Assembly: GCF_010119195.1 (NCBI RefSeq)
Contig: NZ_WRXL01000004.1
Location: forward strand, 248,001-312,000
Direction: 5' to 3'
Source of the DNA: Haloarcula salina
GTDB taxonomy: Archaea > Halobacteriota > Halobacteria > Halobacteriales > Haloarculaceae
DNA: 64,000 nt
The notes under the pieces are model-generated. The model worked only from the letters and a program-made list of their open reading frames with translations, did no database searches and had not been told where the DNA came from. The translations under genes and the position numbers were made by a program. Shown here in pieces: positions 51,835 to 62,676 of the stretch (positions are counted from its first letter, which is position 1; every line of letters starts with the position of its first letter).

Positions 51835-53820
51835 TCAGGCGGACTCGAACTGCTCGGGTCCGTACAGCTCCCGGAGCTTCTCGCGGAACTCGCCGCGGAT
51901 GTTGCGGCGTTTCTTCTTCATCGACGGCGTGAGCAGGTCGTTCTCGGCGGTCCACTCGCGGGAGACGAGTTCGAACGCCTTGATGCGCTCGACGCGTTCG
52001 AGGTCCGCGTTGACCTCGTCGACCGCCTCTTGCACCCACTGGCGCACGCGCTCGTCTTCGCACTGGGCTTCGGGGTCCGACGGGAGGTCGATCCCCTCGT
52101 TCTCGGCCCACCGCTCGAGCGCCTCGAAGTTCGGGACGACGAGCGCGGCCACGTACTTCTGGTCGTCGCCGACGACCATGACCTGATCGACGCGCTCGCT
52201 GGTGGCGAACGCGTCCTCGATGGGCTGGGGCGCGACGTTCTTGCCCGTCGAGAGGACGAGCAGTTCCTTGATCCGGTCGTGGTAGACGAGGTAGCCGTCG
52301 CGCGTCTGCTCGACGATGTCTCCGGTCCGGAACCAGCGCGTGCCGTCGAGTTCGGTGAACGCCGCCGCCGTCGCGTCGGCGTCGTTCCAGTACCCGTCCG
52401 TGACGTTCGGGCCGGCGACGAGGAGTTCGCCGACCTCGCCGTCGGCGTCGTCGAACTCGCTCCCGTCGACGACGGCGGTGTCGATGCGCACCTCGACGTC
52501 CTGAACTGGTGGCCCCAGTGTCCCGGGCCGGATGTCCTCCGGAGGGTTCACCGTCAGCACCGGCGACGTCTCCGTGAGGCCGTAGCCTTCGATGACCGTG
52601 ATTCCCATCCCGAGGAACGTCTCACAGAGCGTCTTCGAGAGGCTGCCGCCGCCGCTGACCATGTACTCGACGTTGCCGCCCAGGCGCTCTGTGACCGTGC
52701 TGTAGACGAGTCGGTCGGCGAGCGAGTGCTTGGCGGAGAGCAGCGGGCCGGGGTCGTCAGCACGGGCGTACGCCCGCGCCACGTCCATCGACCACTCGAA
52801 GATCCGCTCTTTGATCGCCGACTGACCGGCCTCCGTGCGCATGGTGTCGTAGATGCGCTCGTACACCCGGGGCACGCTCGCGCCGGTCGTTGGACGGAGC
52901 TTCCCGAGGTCGTCGGCCAGCGTGTCCGGGCTCTCGGCGTAGCCGACGGCGGCCCCGGAGGCGTACATGAGGAAGTGGCCGGCGAGGCGCTCGAAGACGT
53001 GCGCGAGCGGCAGGAACGCGACCGATCTGGTGTCTGTGGTGATCGCCGGCAGGTCCGGGTGCTTGTCCGGGCGCGGTCCGATCCGCCTGCGCGTCTGGTT
53101 GACGTTCGCCCGGAAGTTCCGGTGGGTGAGCCGCACGCCCTTCGGCTGGCCGGTCGTCCCGGACGTGTAGATGAGGCCCGCGAGGTCGTCGGGTTCGCGC
53201 TCGGTCAGCCACGATCGGTAGGTCGCCTCGTCGAACGCCTCGACGCCGCGGCGATAGACGCCCGCGAGCGAGTACACGTCCTCCCGGTCAACGTCGTGGT
53301 CGTCCATGACGACGATGAACGACAGCGACAGGTCGTCCTCGACCGCGAGCACGCGCTGGAGGAGCGCTTCGTTCTCCACGACGACGGCGCTCGCGTTCGG
53401 GTCGGAGAGCAGGTACTCGACCTGGTTCGTCGAGGAGTCGGTGTACACCGTCGTCACCACGCTCCCCGCCGAGAGGAGCGCGAAGTCACACAGCGCCCAC
53501 TCCATGCGGGTGTCGGCAAAGATGCCGACGCGCGTGTCCGCGGAGACCCCGAGGTCTCGAAATCCGGCGGCCAGGTGACGCACGAGGTCGTTCATGCGCT
53601 CGTAGGAGATGGCTGCGTACCCGCCGTCTGGGGCGGACGCGATCACGTCGTCGGTCAGGGAGCGGTCGTAGACGCCGCCCTTGTAGAGCTGGGCGGTGGT
53701 GTCGGCGTTTCGCTCGGCACTCGCGGCGAACATCTCGCCGAGGGTGTCGTCGCCGATCACCTCGTCGGTGTACTCCCGTTCCGCCGTCCGCCAGTCCGCC
53801 GTCCGATCGCCCCCGGTCAT
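51835..53820 (-). CDS. Long-chain acyl-CoA synthetase (AMP-forming)
   Basis: 661 residues. The AMP-binding motif LIYTSGTTGQPKGVRLTHRN lies near residue 215. The later signatures GYGLTETSPVLTVNP, GELLVAGPNVTDGYW and WFRTGDIVEQTRDGYLVYHD complete the ANL-family set, and KELLVLSTGKNVAPQPIE marks the hinge and C-terminal domain. It activates fatty acids to acyl-CoA for degradation or lipid use in the cytoplasm. Start at ATG 53820 (MTGGDR). Genes for later beta-oxidation steps lie 3 kb downstream (56.5-59.7 kb). Confidence 0.93.
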   Translation of the reverse strand: MTGGDRTADWRTAEREYTDEVIGDDTLGEMFAASAERNADTTAQLYKGGVYDRSLTDDVIASAPDGGYAAISYERMNDLVRHLAAGFRDLGVSADTRVGIFADTRMEWALCDFALLSAGSVVTTVYTDSSTNQVEYLLSDPNASAVVVENEALLQRVLAVEDDLSLSFIVVMDDHDVDREDVYSLAGVYRRGVEAFDEATYRSWLTEREPDDLAGLIYTSGTTGQPKGVRLTHRNFRANVNQTRRRIGPRPDKHPDLPAITTDTRSVAFLPLAHVFERLAGHFLMYASGAAVGYAESPDTLADDLGKLRPTTGASVPRVYERIYDTMRTEAGQSAIKERIFEWSMDVARAYARADDPGPLLSAKHSLADRLVYSTVTERLGGNVEYMVSGGGSLSKTLCETFLGMGITVIEGYGLTETSPVLTVNPPEDIRPGTLGPPVQDVEVRIDTAVVDGSEFDDADGEVGELLVAGPNVTDGYWNDADATAAAFTELDGTRWFRTGDIVEQTRDGYLVYHDRIKELLVLSTGKNVAPQPIEDAFATSERVDQVMVVGDDQKYVAALVVPNFEALERWAENEGIDLPSDPEAQCEDERVRQWVQEAVDEVNADLERVERIKAFELVSREWTAENDLLTPSMKKKRRNIRGEFREKLRELYGPEQFESA

Positions 53821-53997
53821 ACCGTAGTATTCTGGGGGTACACCCAAATACGTGCAGGGTGTTAACAGTCGGTCAGTTTTCGGGAGTTTCTTTGGTAGGT
53901 AAGAACTGCGTCACAACCTCGGGCGGACGAACGTCCCGCCGTCCCGCGGCAGACAGAGACGCCGGTCCAGCGAGCGGTCGTAGTGGCGACGGGTCGA

Positions 53998-54177
53998 CTA
54001 CTGCCAGTCCATTCGGCAGTCCTCGTCGCAGAAGTGCGCCGTCTGGACGCTCTCGTCTTCGATCCAGGTGATGACGCGGTGGGTCACCTCGTTGACTATC
54101 GGCTCGCCGCAGGTGTCACACTCCGGGGCCTCCTCCTCGTCGATATCTTCGTGGTGATCGGATGTGGGGTCGACCAT
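53998..54177 (-). CDS. Small Cys-rich protein (DUF7576-like)
   Basis: 59 residues, complete from ATG 54177 to TAG at 53998. It begins MVDPTSDHHEDIDEEE. ECDTCGEPI and HFCDEDCRMDWQ supply four Cys with a His for a treble-clef or zinc-ribbon site, the usual form of haloarchaeal DUF7576-type proteins. Function unknown. It stands alone between the acyl-CoA synthetase and glmU genes. Confidence 0.75.
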   Translation of the reverse strand: MVDPTSDHHEDIDEEEAPECDTCGEPIVNEVTHRVITWIEDESVQTAHFCDEDCRMDWQ

Positions 54178-54297
54178 CTTAGTTGAGGGTGTTTTTCACG
54201 GCACTTAATCCCATATACTTGGCCCGTACGTAACGATCCTACACGCAGTCAGGGTTCGAAAACGGTACTCGAATTCGAGCAATTCCGTGGCCGGTCG

Positions 54298-55479
54298 TCA
54301 CCGGTCGCGCGTGACCGACTCGCCGGGCGTCGTCGTCGCACCGGAGGAGAGGACGATGCCCGCGTTGAGGCTCGTGTTGATGGCCGTCTTGGCCCCGTCG
54401 CCGGCGACGACGCCGAACTTCCGTCGCCCGGTCGAGACGCGGTCGCCCTTCACCGTCAGCCGGACGGACTCGCCGTCGTGGCGCAGATTGGCGACCTGCG
54501 TCCCCGCCCCGAAGTTCACGTCGCGCCCGAGGACGCTGTCCCCGACGTAGGAGACGTGCGGGACGTTCGAGCCCGCCATCAGGACGGTGTTCTTGAGTTC
54601 GACGCCGTGGCCCACGTGGGTGTCCTCGCCGAGCAGCGTCGCCCCGCGGACGTACGCGTTCGGGCCGACGTGCGCGCCCGAGCGGATCAGCGCCGGGCCC
54701 TCGACGACGACGCCCGGTTCGACGACCGCGCCCTCCTCGACGACCACCTCGCCGCGCAGGTCGGCGTCGCCGCGGACCTCGCCGTCGAGTCGACGCTCCA
54801 GTTCGCCGAGTTTCCACTCGTTCGCTTCGAGCAATTCCCACGGCCGGCCCACGTCGAGCCAGCGGTCCACCTCGACGGCGGTGACGGACGCCTCCTCGAC
54901 GACTCGACCGAGCACGTCCGTGATCTCGCGCTCACCGCGGTCGCTGAGGGGTACGTCGAGCCAGTCGCGGGCCGCGGCCGGGAAGACGTACGCGCCGGCG
55001 TTGGCGAGGTCCGTCGGCGGGTCCGACGGCTTCTCGACGATGCCGGTGACGGTGTCGCCGTCGGTCGAGAGCACGCCGTAGCTCGTGGGGTCCGCGACGC
55101 GGTAGGCGGCGACCGACGGCGCGGCGTCGAACAGCGCGCCGAGGCTCGCCGCGTCGTAGAGGTTGTCGCCGTTCAGGACGGCGAAGGGGCCGTCGAGGTG
55201 CTCGCGCGCCGCGGCGACGGCGTCGGCCGTGCCCTGCTGGCGCTCCTGGACGGCGAAGGAGACGGGGACGCCGCCGTAGCGGTCGCCGAAGTACGACCGG
55301 ACCGCGTCGGCCTCGTAGCCGACGACGAAGATCAGTTCGTCGGCCCCGGCCTCGATGGCGGTGTCGGCGGTGTGCGCGACCAGCGGTCGGTCCGCGACCG
55401 GCAGCATCGGCTTCGGCGTCTGCTCGGTCAGCGGCCGCATCCGTGTGCCTTCGCCCGCCGCGAGTACGACAGCTTGCAT
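54298..55479 (-). CDS. glmU: Bifunctional sugar-1-phosphate nucleotidylyltransferase/acetyltransferase
   Basis: 393 residues. The N-terminal nucleotidyltransferase reads LAAGEGTRMRPLTEQTPKPM. RQQGTADAVAAAREHL and VLNGDNLY are the catalytic loops. The C-terminal part (from about 235) is a left-handed beta-helix of hexapeptide repeats (GDADLRGEVVVEEGAVVEPG). It resembles archaeal GlmU, which makes glucosamine-1-phosphate into N-acetylglucosamine-1-phosphate and then UDP-GlcNAc. This precursor would feed surface glycans such as those of the island at 6-19 kb. Confidence 0.9.
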   Translation of the reverse strand: MQAVVLAAGEGTRMRPLTEQTPKPMLPVADRPLVAHTADTAIEAGADELIFVVGYEADAVRSYFGDRYGGVPVSFAVQERQQGTADAVAAAREHLDGPFAVLNGDNLYDAASLGALFDAAPSVAAYRVADPTSYGVLSTDGDTVTGIVEKPSDPPTDLANAGAYVFPAAARDWLDVPLSDRGEREITDVLGRVVEEASVTAVEVDRWLDVGRPWELLEANEWKLGELERRLDGEVRGDADLRGEVVVEEGAVVEPGVVVEGPALIRSGAHVGPNAYVRGATLLGEDTHVGHGVELKNTVLMAGSNVPHVSYVGDSVLGRDVNFGAGTQVANLRHDGESVRLTVKGDRVSTGRRKFGVVAGDGAKTAINTSLNAGIVLSSGATTTPGESVTRDR

Positions 55480-55598
55480 GATCGTGGCCTCTCCCGGCCC
55501 CGAAAAATACCTACCGCTGTGGACTCGCTACGAGGCCGTCGGAAACGATTCAAATATGCGCGTGCCAGCCGCTCACGAACTCGTTCGCGGCAGGAATG

Positions 55599-55673
<75 letters not shown>

Positions 55674-55810
55674 GTATTCTGGCGTTTCGGGTGCTCCAAT
55701 TTAACCCCATCGAAATCTCGGCTTCCTGTGGATGTGTCTCACTACCGAGTGGCTGTCAACGGACTAACAGCCGCCACACAGCTTATTCGGCTCGCTGTCA
55801 GTCTGTCGGT

Positions 55811-56476
55811 ATGCGCCTCAAGTCGTTTCTCAAGAGCAACTTCCTCGCCGGGCTCGTCCTCGTCGGTCCGCTCGTCGCGACCGTCGTCATCGTCCGCATC
55901 GTCCTCGGGTGGGTCGGCGGCGTTCTCGACCCGTTCATCCGAGGGACGCGCCTCGCGACGCTGACAGCCGACAACTTCCTGCTCGCCCAGTTGCTGACGC
56001 TCTCGGTGCTGGTGGCGCTGCTCGTCGTCCTCGGCTACGTCGCCCAGCGGAGCGTCGGCCAGCGGCTGTTCGGCCGGACGGGCCAGCTCGTGAACTTCGT
56101 CCCCGTCGTCCGGACGATCTACGGGAGCATCCGCCAGATGACGTCGTCGGTCGTCAACCGCCGGTCGGACTACGAGTCCGTCGTCTACGTCGAGTACCCG
56201 CGAGAGGGCGTGTACCAGCTAGGACTGAAGACCGGGGATGGGCCGCGAGACGCGGCCGAAGCCGCCGACGAGGACGTTTCGAGCGTGTTCGTCCCCGGGA
56301 GCCCGAACCCCACGCAGGGGATGCTCGTGATGGTCCCGGAGAGCCAGACCCACGAGTCGGACCTGAGCGTCCGCGCGGCGATCCGACTCCTGATGACGAC
56401 CGGCATGGCCCAGTCCGACGGCGTCATCGAGCTCGACGAGGACGAACTGGATCGGGCGACGCCCGGTCAGCCGTGA
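55811..56476 (+). CDS. DUF502 family membrane protein
   Basis: 221 residues. Two transmembrane segments near the N-terminus (about 11-33 and 55-78: [20 protein letters not shown] and [18 protein letters not shown]) precede the conserved DUF502 stretch [18 protein letters not shown] soluble domain with [20 protein letters not shown] follows. Function of the family is unknown; in other organisms a distant relative is linked to vacuolar trafficking. It ends just before the convergent fused beta-oxidation gene. Confidence 0.9.
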   Translation: MRLKSFLKSNFLAGLVLVGPLVATVVIVRIVLGWVGGVLDPFIRGTRLATLTADNFLLAQLLTLSVLVALLVVLGYVAQRSVGQRLFGRTGQLVNFVPVVRTIYGSIRQMTSSVVNRRSDYESVVYVEYPREGVYQLGLKTGDGPRDAAEAADEDVSSVFVPGSPNPTQGMLVMVPESQTHESDLSVRAAIRLLMTTGMAQSDGVIELDEDELDRATPGQP

Positions 56477-56486
56477 TCACCGCGTC

Positions 56487-58451
56487 TTATTTGCCCTGGA
56501 AGTCGGGCTCGTCGTCGCCCATGAACGCGTTGACGCCCTCCATCATGTCCTCCGTGCCGAACAGCGCGCCGAAGGCCTGCGCCTCGTGTTCGAGCCCCGC
56601 GTCGAGGTCGTCGCGGCCGGCGTGCATCGCGCGCTTGGTGTAGCGCTGGGCGACCGGCGGGCCGGCGGCGAGATCCGCCGCCAGTTCCATCGCGCGCTCT
56701 TCGAGTTCGTCGTTGCCGACGACCTCGTTGATGAAGCCGTACTCGGCCAGTTCGGCGGCGTCGTAGCGCTCGCCGGTGAAGATGATCTCCTTGGCGCGGC
56801 CCTCGCCGACGATGCGGGCGAGGCGCTGCGTGCCGCCCCAGCCCGGCATGATGCCGAGGTTGTGTTCCGGCTGGCCGAGCGTCGAGCGCTCGGAGGCGAC
56901 GCGGAGGTCGGCGCAGGTCGCCAGTTCCATCCCGCCGCCCAGCGCGTAGCCGTCGATCCCGGCGACCACGGGCATCGGGCACTCCTCCAGTTTTCCGAAT
57001 ATCTCCTGGCCCTTCCGGGAGAGTTCGACGGCGTCGAGCGGGGCGGCGTTCGAGGCCATCGACTGCACGTCGGCCCCGGCGGAGAACGCCTTGTCGCCGG
57101 CCCCGGCCAGCAGGATCGCGCGCACGTCGTCGTCCTCGGTGAGGTGGTCGACGGCGGCGGCGAGGTCGTCCAGCAGCTCGGGGCTGACGGTGTTCATCCG
57201 GTGGGGGCGGTCGAGTTCGAGGTGCCCGACCATGTCGCCGGGATACGAGATCGAGACCGTGTCGAACTCCGCGTCGCCGGCGTCGTCGCCGCCGTAGAAG
57301 CCGCCCTCGGTGGCGGCGTCTCGCAGGCCGTCGGAGACGGCGTAGCGCGCCGCGCCGGTCTCCTCGTGGGCGGATTCGAGCGTCTCGACGAGCGCGTCCA
57401 GACCGATCTTGTCGGCCATTTTGCCCGGCCCCTCGGGGAAGCCGCCGCCGAGCATCACGGCCTCGTCGATGTCCGAGACCGGGGCCACGTCGTTCTCGAC
57501 GAGCTTGCCGACCTCGTTCGCCATGACGGCCACGAGGCGGTTCTGCACGTCCTCGCGGCCGGCGTCGGCGGGGATGTCGGCGCCGCCGTTCTCGTAGTCG
57601 TAGAATCCCTGTCCGGTCTTCTTGCCGAGTTCCTCGTTCTCGACTTTCTCCTCGATGAGCGGGCACGGCTCGTAGGCCTCGCCGAGCACCTCATGCATGT
57701 ACTCGAGGACGTGCAGGCCGACGTCGTTTCCGACCTGGTCAGAGAGTTCGAACGAGCCCATCGGCAGGCCCATGTCGAACTTCGTCGTGGAGTCCACTTC
57801 CGCGATGGTCGCCACGTCGTCGTGGACGAGCCACGCGGCCTCGTTCATCAGCGGGACGAGGATGCGGTTGACGATGAAGCCCGGCGAGTCCTTGCGGACG
57901 CGGACCGGCGTCTTCTCGAAGTCCTCGGCGAGGGCCTCGACGGTCTCCAGGGTCTCCTCGGCGGTGTGGGCCCCCGTGATGACCTCGACCAGTTGCATCC
58001 GGACCGGGGGGTTGAAGAAGTGCATCCCGCAGAACTGCTCGGGGCGCTCGGTGACCTCGGAGAGTTCCGTGATGGAGAGGCTAGAGGTGTTGGTGGCGAA
58101 GATGGCCTCGTCGGGCGCGTGCTCTTCGACCTCGGTGTAGACATCCTTCTTGATCTCCATCTTCTCGGGGACCGCCTCGATGACGACGTCGGCGTCGCCG
58201 ACGGCCTCTTGCACGTCGACCAGCGGCGTCACGCGGTCGAGCGCGGCGTCGGCCTCCTCCTGGGAGAGCTGGTCTTTCTCGGCCAGTTTGTTCAGGGACC
58301 ACTCGATGTTGTCGTACCCGTTCTGGACGAACTCGTCTTTGATGTCCCGCATGCGGACCTCGTAGCCGGCGAGCGCGGCCACTTCCGTAATTCCGTGGCC
58401 CATGTTTCCGGCCCCGAGCACGGCGATAGTGTCGATATCCTCGAAATCCAT
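56487..58451 (-). CDS. 3-hydroxyacyl-CoA dehydrogenase/enoyl-CoA hydratase fusion
   Basis: 654 residues. The N-terminal Rossmann domain reads [20 protein letters not shown] and continues with the hydroxyacyl-CoA dehydrogenase core ([45 protein letters not shown]). The C-terminal part (from about 415) is an enoyl-CoA hydratase ([52 protein letters not shown]). The order dehydrogenase-hydratase is the archaeal one, opposite to bacterial FadB. It catalyses two successive steps of beta-oxidation. Divergent from the acyl-CoA dehydrogenase gene at 58566, with which it is presumably co-regulated. Confidence 0.95.
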   Translation of the reverse strand: MDFEDIDTIAVLGAGNMGHGITEVAALAGYEVRMRDIKDEFVQNGYDNIEWSLNKLAEKDQLSQEEADAALDRVTPLVDVQEAVGDADVVIEAVPEKMEIKKDVYTEVEEHAPDEAIFATNTSSLSITELSEVTERPEQFCGMHFFNPPVRMQLVEVITGAHTAEETLETVEALAEDFEKTPVRVRKDSPGFIVNRILVPLMNEAAWLVHDDVATIAEVDSTTKFDMGLPMGSFELSDQVGNDVGLHVLEYMHEVLGEAYEPCPLIEEKVENEELGKKTGQGFYDYENGGADIPADAGREDVQNRLVAVMANEVGKLVENDVAPVSDIDEAVMLGGGFPEGPGKMADKIGLDALVETLESAHEETGAARYAVSDGLRDAATEGGFYGGDDAGDAEFDTVSISYPGDMVGHLELDRPHRMNTVSPELLDDLAAAVDHLTEDDDVRAILLAGAGDKAFSAGADVQSMASNAAPLDAVELSRKGQEIFGKLEECPMPVVAGIDGYALGGGMELATCADLRVASERSTLGQPEHNLGIMPGWGGTQRLARIVGEGRAKEIIFTGERYDAAELAEYGFINEVVGNDELEERAMELAADLAAGPPVAQRYTKRAMHAGRDDLDAGLEHEAQAFGALFGTEDMMEGVNAFMGDDEPDFQGK

Positions 58452-58565
58452 GACATGTCCCTCCACTCTCGGCCGACGTTTCAACGTTTCTCTCAGGAGA
58501 CAACCACTCTCTGGTTTATTTTTGATTACAAACAATTATTGGCGGTCCACGACAACACCTCGCAC

Positions 58566-59723
58566 ATGGACTTCGACCTGACAGACGAACAGCGACAGAT
58601 CCGCGACGAAGTCGCCCGCTTCGCCGAGAACGAGATCGAACCGGTGGCCACCGAGCACGACCGCGCGGAGGAGTTCCCCCACGAGGTCGTCGAGGCGGCC
58701 GCCGAGATGGGGCTGACCGGCGCGAACATCCCGCTCGAGTACGGCGGCGCGGGCTACGACACGCTGACGAACGCGATCATCGCGGAGGAGCTGTTCGCCG
58801 CGGACGCGGGCATCGGGCTGAGCATCCAGTCCGCCGCGTTCGGAGCCGACGCCATCGTCGGCTTCGGGACGGACGAGCAGAAGGAGCGCTACCTCGAACC
58901 GGTGGCGACGGGCGAGGCCGTCATGGGCGCGGCCATCTCCGAACCGGACACCGGCTCGGACGTGTCCTCGGTCTCGACGCGAGCGGAGAAAGAGGGCGAC
59001 GAGTGGGTCATCGACGGGACGAAGATGTGGATCACGAACGGGACGGTCGGCGACTACTTCGTCGTCCTCTGTCAGACCGACCCCGACGCCGAGGGCCGGT
59101 ACAACGGCTTCTCGCAGATCGTGATCGAGGCCGACCGCGACGGGTTCGAGGCCGAGAAGATCACGGGCAAGCTCGGGATCCGCGCCTCGGACACCGCGGA
59201 ACTGGTCTTCGACGGCGTCCGCGTCCCCGAGGAGAACCTCGTCGGCACGCGCGGTGCGGGCTTCCTCCAGCTCATGCAGTTCTTCGACGAGACGCGGACC
59301 GGCGTGGCCGCACAGGGCGTGGGCATCGCTCGCGGGGCCGCCGAACGCGCGCTGGCGTACGCCCAGGAGCGCGAGCAGTTCGGCCAGCCCATCTCGGAGT
59401 TCCAGGCCATCCAGCACAAGCTCGCGGAGATGTTCACCGAGATCGAGGCCGCGCGGCAGCTCACCTACAAGTCCGCCTGGAGCGTCGACCACGCGGACGA
59501 CCAGCTGACCCAGCTGGCGTCGATGGCGAAAGAGAAGGCGTCGCGGGTGGCCGTCGACGTGGCCGACGAGGCCGTCCAGATCCACGGCGGGGCCGGCTAC
59601 GTCGACGACTTCGACGTGGAGCGGTTCTACCGGGACGCGAAGATCACGCAGATCTACGAGGGCACCACGGAGATCCAGAAGAACATCGTCGCGCGCGAAC
59701 TCCTCGGCAAGGGCATCATGTGA
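58566..59723 (+). CDS. Acyl-CoA dehydrogenase
   Basis: 385 residues, the usual family length. The FAD/substrate motifs [20 protein letters not shown] and [20 protein letters not shown] are present. The catalytic Glu365 lies in [14 protein letters not shown]. It performs the first oxidative step of beta-oxidation, passing electrons to ETF. It is divergent from the dehydrogenase/hydratase fusion, 114 bases apart, with AT-rich promoter sequence between them (about 58510-58545). The start at ATG 58566 matches family N-termini. Confidence 0.95.
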   Translation: MDFDLTDEQRQIRDEVARFAENEIEPVATEHDRAEEFPHEVVEAAAEMGLTGANIPLEYGGAGYDTLTNAIIAEELFAADAGIGLSIQSAAFGADAIVGFGTDEQKERYLEPVATGEAVMGAAISEPDTGSDVSSVSTRAEKEGDEWVIDGTKMWITNGTVGDYFVVLCQTDPDAEGRYNGFSQIVIEADRDGFEAEKITGKLGIRASDTAELVFDGVRVPEENLVGTRGAGFLQLMQFFDETRTGVAAQGVGIARGAAERALAYAQEREQFGQPISEFQAIQHKLAEMFTEIEAARQLTYKSAWSVDHADDQLTQLASMAKEKASRVAVDVADEAVQIHGGAGYVDDFDVERFYRDAKITQIYEGTTEIQKNIVARELLGKGIM

Positions 59724-59951
59724 GACGCGTGACCGGTCGAACCGTGCTTTTAAGCCGCTGAGCGTGCAAGGTCCGATACTCATGGGCGACCGAAATCCGC
59801 GTCGCGCAGTTCGCCCGCCTCGGACCGTTATCAGCCGCCGCTCCGTCTGCCAGTGCTGTCGGTGTCGCTGTTGATGGCCCGTCGTCCGGTGTTCCGGACG
59901 CCGACCGCTTGTATCACGCGCTGACTACCCGACTCCAGAATCCACACACCG

Positions 59952-60509
59952 ATGTTCGACAGACTGAAAGACGACGTTCGCACAGCACTGGCGAAAGACC
60001 CCGCCGCGACCAGCGCGCTCGAGGTCGTGCTCACCTACCCCGGCCTGCACGCGATCTGGGCCTACCGCGTCGCCCACTGGCTCTGGGAGGGCGACCACCG
60101 ACTGGCGGCCCGGCTCCTCTCGCATCTCACCCGCTTTCTCACCGGCGTCGAGATTCACCCCGCCGCCGATATCGGCGAGCGCTTCTTCATCGACCACGGC
60201 ATGGGCGTCGTCATCGGCGAGACCGCCGAGATCGGCGACGACGTGCTGCTGTACCACGGTGTCACGCTCGGCGGCGCGTCCATGCGCCGCGAGAAGCGCC
60301 ATCCGACGCTCGAAGACGGCGTCACCGTCGGCGCGGCCGCGTCGCTCGTGGGACCGATCACGGTCGGCGAGAACGCCGCCGTCGGGGCCGGTGCCGTCGT
60401 CGTCGACGACGTTGCTCCCGACACGACCGTCATCGGCAACCCGGCGGAACCGACCGACGAGGACGACGCCGCCCCCGAGCGCCCCGACCCGATCATCGCC
60501 GACGGGTAG
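59952..60509 (+). CDS. cysE: Serine O-acetyltransferase
   Basis: 185 residues. The short helical N-terminal region ([20 protein letters not shown]) leads into a left-handed beta-helix with [40 protein letters not shown] and GVTLGG. This is the core of CysE, which makes O-acetylserine for cysteine synthesis. The C-terminal tail is Asp/Pro-rich and shorter than in bacteria. Followed after 38 bases by the DNA glycosylase gene. Confidence 0.93.
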   Translation: MFDRLKDDVRTALAKDPAATSALEVVLTYPGLHAIWAYRVAHWLWEGDHRLAARLLSHLTRFLTGVEIHPAADIGERFFIDHGMGVVIGETAEIGDDVLLYHGVTLGGASMRREKRHPTLEDGVTVGAAASLVGPITVGENAAVGAGAVVVDDVAPDTTVIGNPAEPTDEDDAAPERPDPIIADG

Positions 60510-60547
60510 GGACACCCTCTTTTCGCTCGCGGCCCTTCCACCGACAG

Positions 60548-61159
60548 ATGAGTGACTCGCCACACGACGCGCTCCGGACCGACCCCGACCTCGGCCCGCT
60601 CGTCGAGGCGCACGGGGAACTGACGCTCGATCCCGCCGACGACCTCTTCGAGCGCCTCGTCGTCGCCATCCTCAGACAGCAGGTGTCGATGGCGTCGGCC
60701 GCCGCGACGCGAGAGCGACTGTTCGACGCCGTCGCGGTCACGCCCGAAGGCGTCCGCGCGGCCGACGACGAGGTGCTCCGCGACGCGGGACTCTCCCGGC
60801 AGAAGACGCGCTACGTCAACGCGGTCGCCGACGCCTTCCTCGAACACGGCTACTCGCTCGCGCACTTCGCGAACCACACCGACGACGAGATTCGAGAGGC
60901 GCTGACGGCGATCACGGGCGTCGGCGACTGGACGGCGGACATGCAACTCATGTTCGCGTTCGGCCGCGAGGACGTGTTTCCGGTGGGCGACCTCGGAATC
61001 CGCAAGGGGTTCGAGACCGCGGTCGGCGAGGGCTACGACCGGGCGGAGATGACCGACTACGCCGAGCGGTGGTCACCGTATCGGAGCTACGCGAGCCTCT
61101 ACCTGTGGCGCGCGGACGAGGACGTCGCCGACAGTGTCGACGAAGTGCGCGAGGACTGA
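60548..61159 (+). CDS. HhH-GPD DNA glycosylase (AlkA-like)
   Basis: 203 residues. It has the helix-hairpin-helix segment ALTAITGVGDWTADMQLMFA (about 119-138) and the catalytic Asp148 in FPVGDLGIRKGFE. The N-terminal LVVAILRQQVSMASAAAT matches 3-methyladenine glycosylase II-type enzymes. It should excise alkylated bases from DNA. No iron-sulfur cluster Cys are seen, as in AlkA. It converges with the RimK-like gene, 27 bases away. Confidence 0.88.
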   Translation: MSDSPHDALRTDPDLGPLVEAHGELTLDPADDLFERLVVAILRQQVSMASAAATRERLFDAVAVTPEGVRAADDEVLRDAGLSRQKTRYVNAVADAFLEHGYSLAHFANHTDDEIREALTAITGVGDWTADMQLMFAFGREDVFPVGDLGIRKGFETAVGEGYDRAEMTDYAERWSPYRSYASLYLWRADEDVADSVDEVRED

Positions 61160-61186
61160 GCGAGGCGGCGACCGCGCCGGCAGGGA

Positions 61187-62539
61187 CTACTCCTCGGCCT
61201 GCTCTTCTTCCTCGGCGTCGAGTTCGTGCTCCTCGTCGGCGCGGCGGTTCACGTCGACCTGGTAGTGCTTGAGGATGTCCCGCCCGAGCAAGAGCGGGTA
61301 GTCCATGTGCGAGCGGTCCTCGACGCTCGCGGTGACGGTGTGTTGCGTGCCGCCGACGCCGACCACGAGGTCGACGACCGGGCGCGAGCGGCCGGACTTG
61401 ACGCTTCCGGACTTGATCGTGACGATGTCCAGAATCGGGCCCGTCCCGATCTCGGCGGCCAGCTTGGCGTCGATGCTGGTCCGCGTCGCGCCGGTGTCGG
61501 ACTTCGCGAGCACCGTCTTGGTCCCCTGCGTCCCGGTGACGACGACCTCCTCGATGTAGCCGACGGTGACGTTCTCCGGCTCTTTCGTGCTCTGTTTCTT
61601 CGGCGTACAGGCCGGCCGGGAGTCGTCGAGGCGGTCCGACAGGCGTTCGACTTCCTCCTCGTCGACGCTGCCGCCGGCGCGCTCGATGGCGAGCCGGGCG
61701 ATATGCGGTGCGGGACTGATGCCGCTGGCCTTGAACAGGCCGCGAAAGCCCGCGGTGGGATTGACTTCGAGGACGTAGTAGCCGTCGTCGCTCTGGACGA
61801 TGTCGACGCCGGCGTAGTCGAGCCCGACGGCCTCGACCGAGTTGAGCGCAATTTCGCGGACGCGCTTCGGGAGCCGGCCCGTCATGTCCTCGACCTCGCC
61901 GCCGAGCGCGACGTTGGTCCGCCACTCGCCCTCGGGCGCGTAGCGGTTCATCGCACCGACGATCTCGTCGCCGACGACGTACACGCGGAGGTCGTGGTGG
62001 CGCTTCGAGTCGTGTTCCATGAACTCCTGGAGGAACGCGTGGCGGCCGCCGACCTGCGCGTTGACGGAGTTCTCGGTGTCGACCATCCACGTGCCGCCGC
62101 CGTGGGTCCCGATGGCGGTCTTGTACACCGCGCGCTCGCCGAAACGGCCCCGGCGCTCGTTGAGCTGATCGTTCGACAGCGCCAGGACGGCGTCGGGAAC
62201 GGGCACGTCGGCCTCGGCCAGCGCGGCGGCGCTCGCGAACTTGTGGAGCGCCGTCGTCGCGGCCATCGGCTCGTTCAGCATCGGTTCGAGCCGGTTCATC
62301 GTCATCGCGAGCCCGATTCCCTCGGCCGGGTGTTCGTCGCTGGACAGGAGGAGTCGGTTCGCGACCACGTCGACCTCGGGTTCGAGGCGCATATCGCCGT
62401 CTTCGACGGTGATGGCCGTGTTCTCGCTTCTGAGCCACTCCGTCCCGTACCCCATCTCGTCGACGGCGTTCAGGATGGCCTTCGACTCCTTGCTGGAGTG
62501 GAGGCTCAGCACGCCGACAGTGATGTCTTGGTTGCTCAT
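61187..62539 (-). CDS. RimK-like ATP-grasp ligase fused to RimB-like aspartyl protease
   Basis: 450 residues. The ATP-grasp part (about 1-300) has RAVYKTAIGTHGGGTWMV as the Gly-rich loop, VDIVQSDDGYYVLEVNPTAGF as the metal/ATP site, and a RimK-like N-terminus (ITVGVLSLHSSKESKAILNA). A second domain (about 325-430) resembles the RimB/ATP-dependent zinc-protease (retropepsin-like) fold: LAKSDTGATRTSIDAKLAAE with Asp348, and MDYPLLLGRDIL. It could ligate amino acids such as glutamate to a target and cut it as well. The C-terminus is a Glu-rich tail. It is divergent from a zinc deacylase gene 138 bases away. Confidence 0.88.
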   Translation of the reverse strand: MSNQDITVGVLSLHSSKESKAILNAVDEMGYGTEWLRSENTAITVEDGDMRLEPEVDVVANRLLLSSDEHPAEGIGLAMTMNRLEPMLNEPMAATTALHKFASAAALAEADVPVPDAVLALSNDQLNERRGRFGERAVYKTAIGTHGGGTWMVDTENSVNAQVGGRHAFLQEFMEHDSKRHHDLRVYVVGDEIVGAMNRYAPEGEWRTNVALGGEVEDMTGRLPKRVREIALNSVEAVGLDYAGVDIVQSDDGYYVLEVNPTAGFRGLFKASGISPAPHIARLAIERAGGSVDEEEVERLSDRLDDSRPACTPKKQSTKEPENVTVGYIEEVVVTGTQGTKTVLAKSDTGATRTSIDAKLAAEIGTGPILDIVTIKSGSVKSGRSRPVVDLVVGVGGTQHTVTASVEDRSHMDYPLLLGRDILKHYQVDVNRRADEEHELDAEEEEQAEE

Positions 62540-62676
62540 GCAGTCGCGTTCAGGGGGCCAGCTAAAAGAGGTAAGGATGTATTTCCCGTGTGCGAGGCGG
62601 TCGCGACCACCGCACCGGCGCTTCCGGGACCGACGGACCCGGAGGGGTTTTACCTCGCGACCGCACTTGTCGGGGC

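Noticed and set aside
56586-58565. Long forward open frame leading into the acyl-CoA dehydrogenase
   Set aside because: It is the antisense shadow of the fused dehydrogenase/hydratase gene; the real start is ATG 58566, where family sequence begins.
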